Below are positions 5,580 through 13,527 of a stretch of DNA of 19,176 nucleotides, in pieces. The translations under genes and the position numbers were made by a program. The stretch is from Bacteroidales bacterium UBA1197 (GTDB taxonomy: Bacteria; Bacteroidota; Bacteroidia; Bacteroidales; UBA932). How positions within the stretch are numbered: the first letter of the stretch is position 1; every line of letters begins with the position of its first letter. The DNA is taken from NCBI GenBank assembly GCA_002309995.1, contig DBYB01000030.1:262-19437 (forward strand), in the 5' to 3' direction. The notes beneath the pieces are model-generated. The model was not told the origin of the DNA, ran no database searches, and worked only from the letters and a program-made list of their open reading frames with translations.

Positions 5580-6725
5580 ATGGAAGATCGTTCAGAGTTT
5601 GAAGATATACGCCCGTACAGCGACGAGGAAGCGGTAGAAGCCCTCAAGAGGGTTTCCCGTCATCCCGCAGTACCCACAATCTCCAAATATCTTTTCCCCA
5701 AGCAGAGGAGCAACGTGCTCGCCAATATGCTCAGGGAGATACGCAGCATAGACGAATTCCAGAGAGTGGTGATGATAGGCGTGATAAACGCCGTCCTGGC
5801 CCGTTCTTCCGAGGGATTCACCGTGAGCGGAATGGAGAACCTCAGCAGCATAGACGGCAAGTTCCTGGCGGTCTCCAACCACAGGGACATAGTACTTGAC
5901 CCGGCGCTGATACTATATGCCATGAATTCGGCCGGATATCCTTCCGCGGAGCTTTGCGTAGGTAGTAACTTATTGAGCAGTAAGCTTATAGAGGACCTTA
6001 TGAAGTCCAACAGGATGATTAAGGTGATACGCGGAATAAGCGCCCGCCAGATGTACCTTAACTCCCAGACACTGTCCAAATACATACGCCTTTCAATCAC
6101 TTCCGGCAAGGCCTCGATCTGGATAGCCCAGAAGGAAGGACGCTCCAAGAACGGCATCGACAAGACCGAGCAGGGGCTCCTCAAGATGTTCGATATGAGC
6201 GGAGAAGGCACCTTCGAGGAGAATTTCAAGGAACTGAACATAGTTCCTATGAGCATTTCCTACGAATACGAGCCTTGCGACAGCCGCAAGGCGCGCGAAC
6301 TCCTTATGAGCCGCAACGCTCCGTACGTCAAGAAAAAGAACGAAGACCTGCACAGTATCCTCACAGGAATCGGCCAGAAGAAGGGCCATATTCATCTGAG
6401 CATTGAAAAGCCGCTCACGGCGGAAGAAATCGCCGAGGCTGCAGCCCACACCGGCAACGACCGCTACCAGGGAATCAGGGGCTTGCTCGACCGCCGCATC
6501 CACGACGGATACAAGCTCTGGAAGACCAATTATATGGGTTACGACCTTATGAACGGCACCACCAGATTCCTTGGAGAAAAATATCTGCCCGAAGACCTTG
6601 AGGAATTCAAGAAGTACACGGAGCACAAACTCGGAAAACTGGAGCGAAAACTCGACAGGAACGAGCTGCGCGACATCTTCTGGCATATCTACGGAAATCC
6701 GGTCGTGACGAAAGAGGCTGAATAA
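5580..6725 (+). CDS. PlsC-like glycerol-3-phosphate/lysophosphatidate acyltransferase family protein
   Basis: The 381-residue protein has the acyltransferase signature FLAVSNHRDIVLDPAL at about 95-110, where His101 would be the catalytic base, and a second block WIAQKEGRSKNG at 181-192 containing the E-G-R-S phosphate-binding motif. These two blocks define the PlsC/PlsB acyltransferase superfamily, which puts acyl chains on glycerol phosphates at the inner face of the cytoplasmic membrane. In the usual form the motif is H-x4-D; here the aspartates are two and six positions after His101, a variant I believe is shared with other Bacteroidota homologues. There is no clear transmembrane helix, and the N-terminal 90 and C-terminal 150 residues are charged and unassigned. 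E. coli-like PlsC is about 245 residues, so this belongs to a larger subfamily and its exact substrate is open. Confidence 0.85.
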   Translation: MEDRSEFEDIRPYSDEEAVEALKRVSRHPAVPTISKYLFPKQRSNVLANMLREIRSIDEFQRVVMIGVINAVLARSSEGFTVSGMENLSSIDGKFLAVSNHRDIVLDPALILYAMNSAGYPSAELCVGSNLLSSKLIEDLMKSNRMIKVIRGISARQMYLNSQTLSKYIRLSITSGKASIWIAQKEGRSKNGIDKTEQGLLKMFDMSGEGTFEENFKELNIVPMSISYEYEPCDSRKARELLMSRNAPYVKKKNEDLHSILTGIGQKKGHIHLSIEKPLTAEEIAEAAAHTGNDRYQGIRGLLDRRIHDGYKLWKTNYMGYDLMNGTTRFLGEKYLPEDLEEFKKYTEHKLGKLERKLDRNELRDIFWHIYGNPVVTKEAE

Positions 6726-6785
6726 GCCCTTTTGTTATACAATTTATATTATGTTAACTAAGCGGCATTGACCCTCTTCCCCTTT

Positions 6786-8219
6786 ATGGCGAGAAAAAGA
6801 AAACAGGACATTACCCTTGAGGGCGTCGTAATCGAAAACGTAGCGGCCGAGGGCCGTTCGATTGCCCGCGTTCATCTGCAGGAAGACGATCCCGAAAGCC
6901 CCAAACGGATACTCTTTGTAGAATTTGCAGTTCCCGGCGATGTCGTTGATGTGCAGATAACCCGCAAAAAGTCCAATTTCCTCGAGGGCCGTATAATCCG
7001 CATAGTTAGACCCTCGCCCCATCGTCTGGAGGCTTTCTGCGACCATTTCGGAGTTTGCGGCGGGTGCCGCTGGCAGCCTCTGCCCTACGATATGCAGCTG
7101 GCCGCCAAGCAGCAACAGGTATATGACCAGCTGGTCCGCATAGGCCACCTGGAAGTTCCGGAAATCTCCCCCATCATCGGTTCCGCCAAGACCGTTTACT
7201 ATCGTAACAAGCTGGAATTCAGCGCATCAGCGCGTCGCTGGATACTATCCGACGAAGATCCCGAAGGGCTCGACGACTCCCAAAGGTGCGGCCTGGGCTT
7301 CCACGTGGGCAAGTTTTTCGACAAGGTCCTGGACATACGGCACTGCTGGCTCCAGCCTGATCCGTCCAATGCAATCCGCTTGTTCATAAAGGATTACGCC
7401 CTGCGTAACGGCTTGACTTTCTATGACTTGCGCAATAATTGCGGGCTCTTCCGCAATATGTTCGTACGCACTACGGATGCGGGCCAGGTGATGCTGATAG
7501 TCTGCTTTGGTGAAGACTCCCCTGCCATACTCCCTATGCTGGAGGCCATACGCGACAGGTTCCCGGAAATCACCTCCCTCTATTATGTGGTCAACACCAA
7601 ACTGAACGACAGCATCTCCGACCAGGAATGCATCCTGTTCAGCGGCGACGACGCCATTTACGAGTATATGGAGGGGCTTAAATTCAAGATCGGCCCCAAG
7701 TCGTTCTACCAGACCAATACCGACCAGGCCCTCGAATTGTACCGCAAGGCTCGCGAATTCGCAGGCCTCACCGGCACTGACACCGTGTACGACCTCTATA
7801 CCGGCACCGGCACCATAGCCCAGTTCGTCAGCAAGCAGGCCGCAAAAGTCATTGGTATTGAATACGTTCCGGAGGCCATCGAAGACGCCCGCGTGAATGC
7901 TGCGGCCAACGGCATAAGCAACTGCAGTTTCTTCGCCGGCGATATGAAGGACATACTCACAGACGCTTTCATCGCCGCTAACGGCAAGCCCGACGTGATG
8001 ATAGTCGATCCTCCCCGCGCAGGAATGCATCCCGACGTGGTCGCCACCATACTCAGGGCCGCCCCTCGCCGAATTGTTTACGTAAGCTGCAACCCAGCTT
8101 CCCAGGCCAGGGACATAGCGCTGATGTCCGAAAAATACCGCATCACTGCCGTGCAGCCGGTAGATATGTTCCCCCACACCCAGCACGTAGAAAACATCTG
8201 CAAACTCGAATTATGCTGA
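6786..8219 (+). CDS. rlmD: 23S rRNA (uracil-C5)-methyltransferase, RlmD/RumA family
   Basis: The 477-residue protein makes 5-methyluridine in RNA, in E. coli at U1939 of 23S rRNA. An N-terminal TRAM-like domain (about 8-70) is followed by the iron-sulfur cluster cysteines CDHFGVCGGCRW and a fourth in RHCWLQ. The S-adenosylmethionine-binding domain has DLYTGTGTIAQF and GIEYVPEAIEDARVNA, then VDPPRAGMHPDVV and the catalytic cysteine in YVSCNPAS; FPHTQHVENICKLEL ends the domain as expected. An in-frame TTG at 6768 would add six residues (MTLFPF), but the ATG giving MARKRKQDI is preferred. A weak promoter-like pair (TTTG at 6731-6734, TAACTAAGC at 6755-6763) lies upstream; co-transcription with the acyltransferase gene is equally possible. 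The substrate base could differ from RlmD, since RlmCD-type enzymes look similar. Confidence 0.93.
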   Translation: MARKRKQDITLEGVVIENVAAEGRSIARVHLQEDDPESPKRILFVEFAVPGDVVDVQITRKKSNFLEGRIIRIVRPSPHRLEAFCDHFGVCGGCRWQPLPYDMQLAAKQQQVYDQLVRIGHLEVPEISPIIGSAKTVYYRNKLEFSASARRWILSDEDPEGLDDSQRCGLGFHVGKFFDKVLDIRHCWLQPDPSNAIRLFIKDYALRNGLTFYDLRNNCGLFRNMFVRTTDAGQVMLIVCFGEDSPAILPMLEAIRDRFPEITSLYYVVNTKLNDSISDQECILFSGDDAIYEYMEGLKFKIGPKSFYQTNTDQALELYRKAREFAGLTGTDTVYDLYTGTGTIAQFVSKQAAKVIGIEYVPEAIEDARVNAAANGISNCSFFAGDMKDILTDAFIAANGKPDVMIVDPPRAGMHPDVVATILRAAPRRIVYVSCNPASQARDIALMSEKYRITAVQPVDMFPHTQHVENICKLELC

Positions 8220-9172
8220 CCGATATCCTCATACTCATAGGCGGGCTCGCTCTCATCGTCCTCGGCGCCGAATGGCTCGTAAGCGGCGCGTCTGCAATAG
8301 CCAGAAAACTGAAAATCAGCGAGTTCGTCATCGGTCTTACGATAGTCGGATTCGGCACTTCCTGCCCCGAACTGGTGGTCAGCGTAACCGGCGCCCTGCA
8401 GGGCAATTCCGACATCTCCATTGGCAATGTCCTTGGCTCCAACATCTTCAATACGCTTTTGATTCTTGGCGTCACGGCCATCATCCTGCCTATCGCGGTC
8501 ACCAAAAACAATCAGCGGAGGGACATCCCCATCACCGTGCTGGTTACCGTGCTTCTGCTGGCCCTTGGCCTGAGCACCACGCTCTTCGGCCTGGGAACTG
8601 CAGACGGCCTCTCCAGGGTCGAGGGAATCGTGTTCCTGGTGCTTTTTGCAGCCTACATCTGGTCCTGCTTCCGCTTCGACGAGAAGCCGGCCGAAGAGCA
8701 GGCACCGGCCCCTGAGATGGGCACTTTCAAGGCCATATTCATCACGCTGGCAGGCCTTGCCGGGCTCATCTTCGGCGGCCGCTGGTTCGTGGATTCCGCC
8801 GTTTCACTGGCGCACACCCTCGGCGTCAGCGACAAGTTCATCGCCGTCACCCTGCTTGCCGGCGGCACTTCCCTGCCGGAACTCGCGGCCTGCATAGTGG
8901 CAGCCGCCCGCAGGAAGGGCCAGCTTGCACTGGGCAACATCCTGGGCTCCAATATCTTCAACATACTGCTCATCCTTGGAGTTTCCGCCACCATACGGCC
9001 GATTTCCTTCTCCGGAATCGACATAGTGGATGCAGCGGTGCTGATGATAAGCGTGATACTCGTGGGCGTGAGCGCTTACACTTTCGAGAAAGACAAGATA
9101 GACCGCTTCGAAGGTGTCGGCTTCGTGCTCACCTTCATTGCGTACTACGTCTGGCTGTTCATCAAGCTCTAG
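8213..9172 (+). CDS. yrbG: YrbG-type calcium/sodium antiporter
   Basis: The 319-residue inner-membrane protein consists of about ten hydrophobic segments arranged as two homologous halves, as in the K+-independent bacterial Ca2+/Na+ exchangers. The ion-binding alpha repeats are clear: GFGTSCPELVVSVTGAL with GNVLGSNIFNTLLILG in the first half, and AGGTSLPELAACIVAA with GNILGSNIFNILLILG in the second, each with the conserved Glu after T-S-x-P. A hydrophilic loop near residues 155-175 (EKPAEEQAPAPEMG) separates the halves. The ATG at 8213 overlaps the last seven bases of rlmD, so it is co-transcribed and probably translationally coupled. Exchange of Na+ against Ca2+ is the family function; direction and ion choice are inferred. 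It converges on the next gene with a four-base CTAG overlap of the stop codons. Confidence 0.95.
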   Translation: MLTDILILIGGLALIVLGAEWLVSGASAIARKLKISEFVIGLTIVGFGTSCPELVVSVTGALQGNSDISIGNVLGSNIFNTLLILGVTAIILPIAVTKNNQRRDIPITVLVTVLLLALGLSTTLFGLGTADGLSRVEGIVFLVLFAAYIWSCFRFDEKPAEEQAPAPEMGTFKAIFITLAGLAGLIFGGRWFVDSAVSLAHTLGVSDKFIAVTLLAGGTSLPELAACIVAAARRKGQLALGNILGSNIFNILLILGVSATIRPISFSGIDIVDAAVLMISVILVGVSAYTFEKDKIDRFEGVGFVLTFIAYYVWLFIKL

Positions 9173-9774
9173 AAATTCAGGGCTATCGACAGGTTAACCG
9201 CCTGATACTCTGCTGTATTCGAACTTATCAAACTGCGCGGTACGGTACGCCGCGTATCCGGATCGATTATGTTCTCGTGATCCAGGGTGAAGTTCCAGCG
9301 GGCAGTCAGGTCCACGCTCATCGTCCTGTTCAGCACTATCCTGTAGCCGCCTCCGGCCTGCGCGATGAAGCCCGTCTCGCGGGGGTACTTCACGGGGAAC
9401 GACAGGCCGCCGCCGGCCATCAGCAGCAGTCCGTCTGCGTGCAGGCCTCCGGGGCACCATTTCACCCTCATTTCCAGCGGGATGGCGAGCCTCTCCGAGT
9501 AAATGCCCTGCACCCCGGAATACACAGACAGATTGAGATTGTTGCCCAGATCCGCACCAGCTCCTGCCATTACCAGACCATTGCTGAAATACCTCAGTAC
9601 AGTCGGATTCTCTATAATCCTGTACCCCTCGTTGCAGATGAAATTATGCTGCGCAGTTTTGAGGAAAGTGCCGGTATAACCCCACTCCAGGCCATAGCTG
9701 AAACGGGGAGTCCAGGCTCCGGCAAGCTGCGGCAGCAATAATGCTAAAGAAATGGTTAATAGCAACTTTCTCAT
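9169..9774 (-). CDS. Secreted, probable outer-membrane beta-barrel protein, unknown function
   Basis: I do not recognise a family. The 201-residue product starts with a good signal peptide (MRKLLLTISLALLLPQLAGA, cut probably before WTPRFS). The rest is rich in alternating hydrophobic and aromatic residues with Gly-rich turns, such as VMAGAGADLGNNLNLSVYSGVQG, LLLMAGGGLSFPV and FIAQAGGGYRIVLNRTMSVDLTARWNF. It ends NLSIALNF; a terminal Phe is typical of barrel proteins handled by the Bam machinery. About eight strands would fit. The ATG at 9774 overlaps the stop of the upstream barrel-like gene as ATGA, so the pair is one operon. Its 3' end overlaps the yrbG stop by four bases and no terminator is seen. 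It may be a small PorT-like or OmpW-like barrel, but that is a guess. Confidence 0.75.
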   Translation of the reverse strand: MRKLLLTISLALLLPQLAGAWTPRFSYGLEWGYTGTFLKTAQHNFICNEGYRIIENPTVLRYFSNGLVMAGAGADLGNNLNLSVYSGVQGIYSERLAIPLEMRVKWCPGGLHADGLLLMAGGGLSFPVKYPRETGFIAQAGGGYRIVLNRTMSVDLTARWNFTLDHENIIDPDTRRTVPRSLISSNTAEYQAVNLSIALNF

Positions 9775-10346
9775 TTCAATCTGTATAAAAAGGTGAGCTG
9801 AGGATAGAAAGTCTGGATGAGGCCGTTGTTGTACACGCTGAGGTTGGCGGCACGGCTGTTGCCGGCTTCGTCGCGGCGCACGTGGAAGCCGATGTCGGCA
9901 AGGAACGACAGATTCAGCGAGATGCGGCCGCCGAAGTCGAAGCGGCAGCCGATGTCGCCGCTCAGCGCAAGCATAAATCCCGGGTTCTCGCTGATGAGGG
10001 AAGTAAGGTCGAAGCCCCTCCCCTTCACGTGGTCCCTCACATAGCCGGCCGAGATACCGGGGCCGGCGTGGAAAGAGTAAACCACTTCGGGTGTTTCTAT
10101 CCTGCTGAATTCATACATCCGGGAGAAATTGAACCGCAAGCCCGGAGAAGAACAGCGGCTCGTAGGGATGCCGTAGATGTCAACCATCGCAGTGGCGCAA
10201 TGGGACACTCCGTCTGACACTGGCATCCTGAGTTGTGCTCCGAAACCTTTTGGGGAATTGTAAAAACCTGCCTCCTGGGCGCCCGCGTTGACGGTCAGCG
10301 CCGAAATCAGCCCGAAGGCCAGCAGTTTCAGGAGTAGGTGTCGCAC
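9771..10346 (-). CDS. Secreted, probable outer-membrane beta-barrel protein, unknown function
   Basis: No family recognised. The 191-residue reading frame starts with a GTG at 10346 and a signal-peptide-like segment (MRHLLLKLLAFGLISALTVNAGAQ, likely cut after GAQ or NAG). The mature part has beta-barrel features: alternating strands such as VVYSFHAGPGISAGYV, GFMLALSGDIGCRFDFGG and ISLNLSFLADIGFHV, and a C-terminal QLTFLYRLK. Two cysteines (near residues 50 and 65) could form a disulfide in the periplasm or in a loop. It is the first gene of a two-gene operon with the next barrel-like gene (ATGA overlap), and the two may be partners. No ATG is available near the start; the GTG lies only three bases after a -7 box, so translation may begin on a leaderless message. 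Confidence 0.7.
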   Translation of the reverse strand: MRHLLLKLLAFGLISALTVNAGAQEAGFYNSPKGFGAQLRMPVSDGVSHCATAMVDIYGIPTSRCSSPGLRFNFSRMYEFSRIETPEVVYSFHAGPGISAGYVRDHVKGRGFDLTSLISENPGFMLALSGDIGCRFDFGGRISLNLSFLADIGFHVRRDEAGNSRAANLSVYNNGLIQTFYPQLTFLYRLK

Positions 10347-10349
10347 AGC

Positions 10350-10381
10350 ACGAAGGTAGAGAAATCTTTGAAATTATCCAA
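10350..10381 (-). promoter_or_regulatory. Promoter of the barrel-gene operon
   Basis: On the minus strand TTG (10381-10379) is followed after 20 bp by TACCTTCGT (10358-10350), one mismatch from the TAnnTTTGn box. It is interleaved with the divergent plus-strand promoter. Confidence 0.5.
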
Positions 10382-10398
10382 CAATTCGCTAAATTAGC
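10367..10398 (+). promoter_or_regulatory. Promoter of the GNAT-like gene and rarA
   Basis: TTTG (10367-10370) and TAAATTAGC (10390-10398) are separated by 19 bp; the -7 box has one mismatch to TAnnTTTGn. The box ends 24 bases before the ATG at 10423. Confidence 0.55.
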
Positions 10399-10422
10399 AC
10401 TCTCAAACAAGTGTCTAAAACC

Positions 10423-11556
10423 ATGGCAGTAGAGATTAAGAAAGTACTGACAAAACGGGAATTACGGGAATTTGTCAATTATCCCGAAAACTTATACAGA
10501 AACAATCCTTATTACGTTCCGCCGCTCGTGTTCGACCAGATGGACACCCTGGACCAGAAGCACGGCGCAGCCCAGGAATTCTGCAAATCGGCGCTGTACC
10601 TTGCCTATAAGGACGGCAAGCCGGCAGGGCGCGTGGCTGCCATCGTCAACTTCAAGGCAAACGAACAGTGGAATCACAAGGAAGTGCGTTTCGGCTGGTT
10701 CGATTTCATCGACGACAAGGAAGTCGTTGACGCCCTTATGGAGAAGGTGTACGAATTCGGCCGTGAATACGGAATGGACAAGGTGGTAGGCCCCCTTGGC
10801 TTCACCGATTTCGACCCCGAGGGTATGCTGATTGCCGGCTACGACCGCCTCTGCACGATGGCCCTCATCTACAACCATCCGTATTACAACGAGCATATGG
10901 AGCGCCTGGGCTTCCGCAAGGATACCGACTGGATTGAGTACAAGGTCTATATCCCTGAGGTGCTGCCCGAGCGCCTTACCCGCATCTCCAAGATTGTCGC
11001 CCAGCGAGCCAACGTGCACCTCAGGCCCCTTACCCGCAAGATCGTGCGCGAGGAGAAATACGGAGAGAAGGTCTTCCGCCTCATCAACGAGTGCTACAAG
11101 GACCTCTACAATTTCACCGTACTTCCCGACCATATGGCAAAGAAGTACCTCGACTTCTACCTGAGCATCCTCGACCTCCGCTACCTTTCGATGGTGGAAA
11201 ACGAGAAGGGCGAACTGGTAGCCTTCGGCATCACTATGCCGTCCATCGTCCGCGCCCTGCAGAAGAATCGCGGCAAGCTCTTCCCCTTCGGCTGGTGGCC
11301 CCTGGTCAAGTCTATGTATATCAAGCACGAAGAGGGCGTGGAGATGCTCCTCGTGGGCGTACGTCCCGACTACCAGAACACCGGTATCAACTCCTTGCTC
11401 TTCGCCGACCTCTTCGTAAAATTCAAGAAGTGGGGCGTCAAGTGGGCCGAGACCAACGCCGTGCTGGAAGACAACCTGAAGAACCAGGGCCAGTGGAAGG
11501 ACTTCGAGAACGAGTGCGTCAAGCGACGCCGTTCCTATATCAAAGAACTCGAATAA
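10423..11556 (+). CDS. GNAT-fold N-acetyltransferase-like protein of unknown substrate
   Basis: The 377-residue cytoplasmic protein resembles a conserved Bacteroidota family distantly like E. coli YghO. It contains a GNAT-like half with VEMLLVGVRPDYQNTGINSLLFADLFVKFKKWGVKWAETNAVLEDN at about 300-350; V-x-P-x-x-Q-x-x-G-I is close to the acetyl-CoA-binding Q/R-x-x-G-x-G/A loop. The N-terminal part (NPYYVPPLVFDQMDTLD, ALYLAYKDGKPAGRVAAIVN) resembles a second GNAT half, so it may be a double-domain protein. The ATG at 10423 is preferred to an in-frame GTG at 10411 because it follows the promoter at a normal distance and begins MAVEIKKVLTKREL. It ends three bases before rarA starts, so the two share a transcript. 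Substrate and pathway are unknown; some database entries for relatives may carry misleading names. Confidence 0.75.
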   Translation: MAVEIKKVLTKRELREFVNYPENLYRNNPYYVPPLVFDQMDTLDQKHGAAQEFCKSALYLAYKDGKPAGRVAAIVNFKANEQWNHKEVRFGWFDFIDDKEVVDALMEKVYEFGREYGMDKVVGPLGFTDFDPEGMLIAGYDRLCTMALIYNHPYYNEHMERLGFRKDTDWIEYKVYIPEVLPERLTRISKIVAQRANVHLRPLTRKIVREEKYGEKVFRLINECYKDLYNFTVLPDHMAKKYLDFYLSILDLRYLSMVENEKGELVAFGITMPSIVRALQKNRGKLFPFGWWPLVKSMYIKHEEGVEMLLVGVRPDYQNTGINSLLFADLFVKFKKWGVKWAETNAVLEDNLKNQGQWKDFENECVKRRRSYIKELE

Positions 11557-11559
11557 GGT

Positions 11560-12849
11560 ATGAACGAACCGCTCCCCGAAAGGATGCGGCCGAGGGACCT
11601 GTCGGAATACGTTGGACAGCAGCATCTCGTAGGCCCCGGTTGCATACTCCGCAAGATGATCGACAGCGGCAGTCTGTCGTCGTTCATCCTGTGGGGCCCT
11701 CCCGGAGTAGGTAAAACCACGCTGGCAAGCATAATAGCCCACACCCTGGACAGGGAGTTCTACACCCTCTCCGCCGTGAGTTCCGGGGTCAAGGACGTGC
11801 GCGACGTGATAGACAAGGCAAAGAACAAGTCGCTCTTCTCTTCCGCCTCCGCGCCCATCCTTTTCATAGACGAAATCCACCGCTTCAACAAGGCCCAGCA
11901 GGATGCACTCCTGGGGGCCGTGGAGTCGGGCACCATCGTGCTGATAGGAGCGACCACCGAGAACCCTTCGTTCGAGGTCATCACTCCCCTGCTTTCCAGA
12001 TGCCAGGTTTTCGTTCTCAAGTCACTTGAGGCGGACGACCTCAAGTTATTGCTCAACAGGGCCTTAACCACCGATCCGGTGCTTAGGGAACGCAAGGTCG
12101 TACTGAATGAGACCGAGGCCCTGCTGCGCCACAGTGGCGGCGACGCCCGCAAACTGCTCAACATCCTTGAGATAGTGGTAGATGCCACCCTTCCGGGCGA
12201 AGACGGCGCCATAGTAATAGACAACGCCGGCGTCACTGCCTGCCTGCAGGAGAATATGGCCATCTACGACAAGGGAGGCGAGATGCACTACGACATCATT
12301 TCCGCCTTCATCAAGTCGGTGCGCGGGTCGGATCCCAACGCGGCGGTGTACTGGATGGCCCGTATGCTGGCCGGCGGCGAGGATCCGCTGTTCATTGCGA
12401 GGCGCCTCTGCATCCTGGCCGCAGAAGACATCGGCCTGGCCAATCCCAACGCACTGCTGATAGCAGACGCAACCTTCCGCATCGTGCACTCAATAGGAAT
12501 GCCGGAGGCGCGCATCCCCCTGAGCGAGTGTGCGGTATATCTGGCTTCGTCGCCAAAGAGCAATTCGGCGTACCTGGCAATAGACGGCGCCCTGGCCGCC
12601 GTGCAGGAAGACAAGATGGCCCCGGTACCGCTGTACCTCCGCAATGCCCCTACCTCACTGATGAAGGACCTTGGCTACTCCGACGGCTACAAATACGCGC
12701 ACGACTTCCCCGGCCACTTCACCGACCTGGAGTTTATGCCCGACGCGATGAAGGGGCGCACGTTCTACGACCCGCAGCCCAATGCCCACGAGGATCGCCT
12801 CAAGGCATACCTGCAGGCCTGCTGGCCAAAGTATTACACCAAGAAATAA
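11560..12849 (+). CDS. rarA: Replication-associated recombination protein A (AAA+ ATPase)
   Basis: RarA (MgsA) is a AAA+ ATPase related to clamp-loader subunits that acts at stalled replication forks, usually with single-stranded-DNA-binding protein. The 429-residue product is of normal length. It starts NEPLPERMRPRDLSEYVGQQHLVG, has Walker A in WGPPGVGKTT at 45-54, Walker B in ILFIDEIHRFNKAQQD near 100-115, sensor 1 in GATTENPSFEV, and an arginine-finger region PLLSRCQVF. The C-terminal half has the RarA tetramerisation segment, including DPNAAVYWMARMLAGGEDPLFIARRL and AEDIGLANP, and a P-x-x-L-R-N-A-P-T motif. It follows the GNAT-like gene with a three-base gap and ends just before a shared terminator. 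No clamp-loader genes are nearby. Confidence 0.97.
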   Translation: MNEPLPERMRPRDLSEYVGQQHLVGPGCILRKMIDSGSLSSFILWGPPGVGKTTLASIIAHTLDREFYTLSAVSSGVKDVRDVIDKAKNKSLFSSASAPILFIDEIHRFNKAQQDALLGAVESGTIVLIGATTENPSFEVITPLLSRCQVFVLKSLEADDLKLLLNRALTTDPVLRERKVVLNETEALLRHSGGDARKLLNILEIVVDATLPGEDGAIVIDNAGVTACLQENMAIYDKGGEMHYDIISAFIKSVRGSDPNAAVYWMARMLAGGEDPLFIARRLCILAAEDIGLANPNALLIADATFRIVHSIGMPEARIPLSECAVYLASSPKSNSAYLAIDGALAAVQEDKMAPVPLYLRNAPTSLMKDLGYSDGYKYAHDFPGHFTDLEFMPDAMKGRTFYDPQPNAHEDRLKAYLQACWPKYYTKK

Positions 12850-12852
12850 AAG

Positions 12853-12880
12853 GAGCGCCCGTCAGGCGCTCTTTCTTTCT
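12853..12880. terminator. Two-way terminator between rarA and yggS
   Basis: GAGCGCC and GGCGCTC (12853-12859, 12865-12871) form a 7-bp GC-rich stem around a five-base loop. On the plus strand it is followed by TTTCTTTCT, and on the minus strand by CTTTTATTTC, so it can stop both convergent transcripts. The stem includes the last codons and the TGA stop (12864-12862) of yggS. Confidence 0.8.
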
Positions 12881-13527
12881 CCGAATATGGCGGTGCCGAT
12901 GCGCACCATCGTGGCTCCGTAGTCCAGCGCTAAGCGCCAGTCCCCCGACATCCCAATGGAGAGCTCGCGGAATTCGGAGTACTCCGGGAACAGGTCGCGC
13001 AGATAATCGAAAAACGCCTTGATTCGGGCGAAATCGGCCCGGACGTCCTCTTCGTTATCCGTATTGGTTGCCATCCCCATAAGGCCGCAAAAACGCACGT
13101 TACGGTAGGAATCCGCACGGAACATTATATCCAGTACCTCTTCCTCGAAGAAACCCTGCTTTGTTTCCTCTGCAGCCACGTGAAGCTCGAGCAGCACGTG
13201 GATTACTTTTCCGTTCTTCCTGCCCCAATCGTCTATTGCCGAGAGCAGGTGCTCCGAATCCACAGACTGCACCAGGTCGGCATACGGCAGCACCATCTTT
13301 AGCTTGTTGGTCTGGAGGTGCCCGATGAAGTGCCATTCCACGCCCCTGTCCTGCAGGGCCCGGGCCTTCTTCTCGAATTCCTGCGGCCGGTTCTCTCCGA
13401 ATACGGCCTGCCCGGCGGCCAGGGCCTCCTCTATCGCTTCCACGGGGTGGAATTTGGAAACTGCCACCAGTTTTACCCCTGATGGCAGTTCCTTCTTAAG
13501 TTCCTGAATGCTCGATGCTATACTCAT
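12862..13527 (-). CDS. yggS: YggS/PLPBP family pyridoxal-phosphate homeostasis protein
   Basis: YggS proteins bind pyridoxal 5'-phosphate and help keep vitamin B6 and amino-acid pools in balance; no catalysis is established. The 221-residue product has the PLP lysine in KLVAVSKFHP (Lys25), GENRPQEFEKKA, WHFIGHLQTNKLK, the GLMGMAT segment, and LSIGMSGDWRLALDYGATMVRIGTAIFG near the C-terminus, the last two being PLP-phosphate contacts. It is a normal-length single barrel. The reading frame is open 24 codons further upstream within yidC, but that extension (AAEAGGGPEASATAAAAAK) is low complexity and is only yidC read in another frame. The ATG at 13527 overlaps the yidC stop as TGATG, so it is likely translated by re-initiation after yidC. 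It ends at the shared terminator. Confidence 0.95.
   Translation of the reverse strand: MSIASSIQELKKELPSGVKLVAVSKFHPVEAIEEALAAGQAVFGENRPQEFEKKARALQDRGVEWHFIGHLQTNKLKMVLPYADLVQSVDSEHLLSAIDDWGRKNGKVIHVLLELHVAAEETKQGFFEEEVLDIMFRADSYRNVRFCGLMGMATNTDNEEDVRADFARIKAFFDYLRDLFPEYSEFRELSIGMSGDWRLALDYGATMVRIGTAIFGERKSA

Noticed and set aside
7245..8186. 313-codon minus-strand frame antisense to rlmD
   Set aside because: Lies entirely in the catalytic domain of rlmD and shows no independent features.
10492..11880. 462-codon minus-strand open frame antisense to the GNAT-like gene and rarA
   Set aside because: It spans two well-supported genes, has Val/His-rich composition typical of antisense frames, and has no family resemblance.
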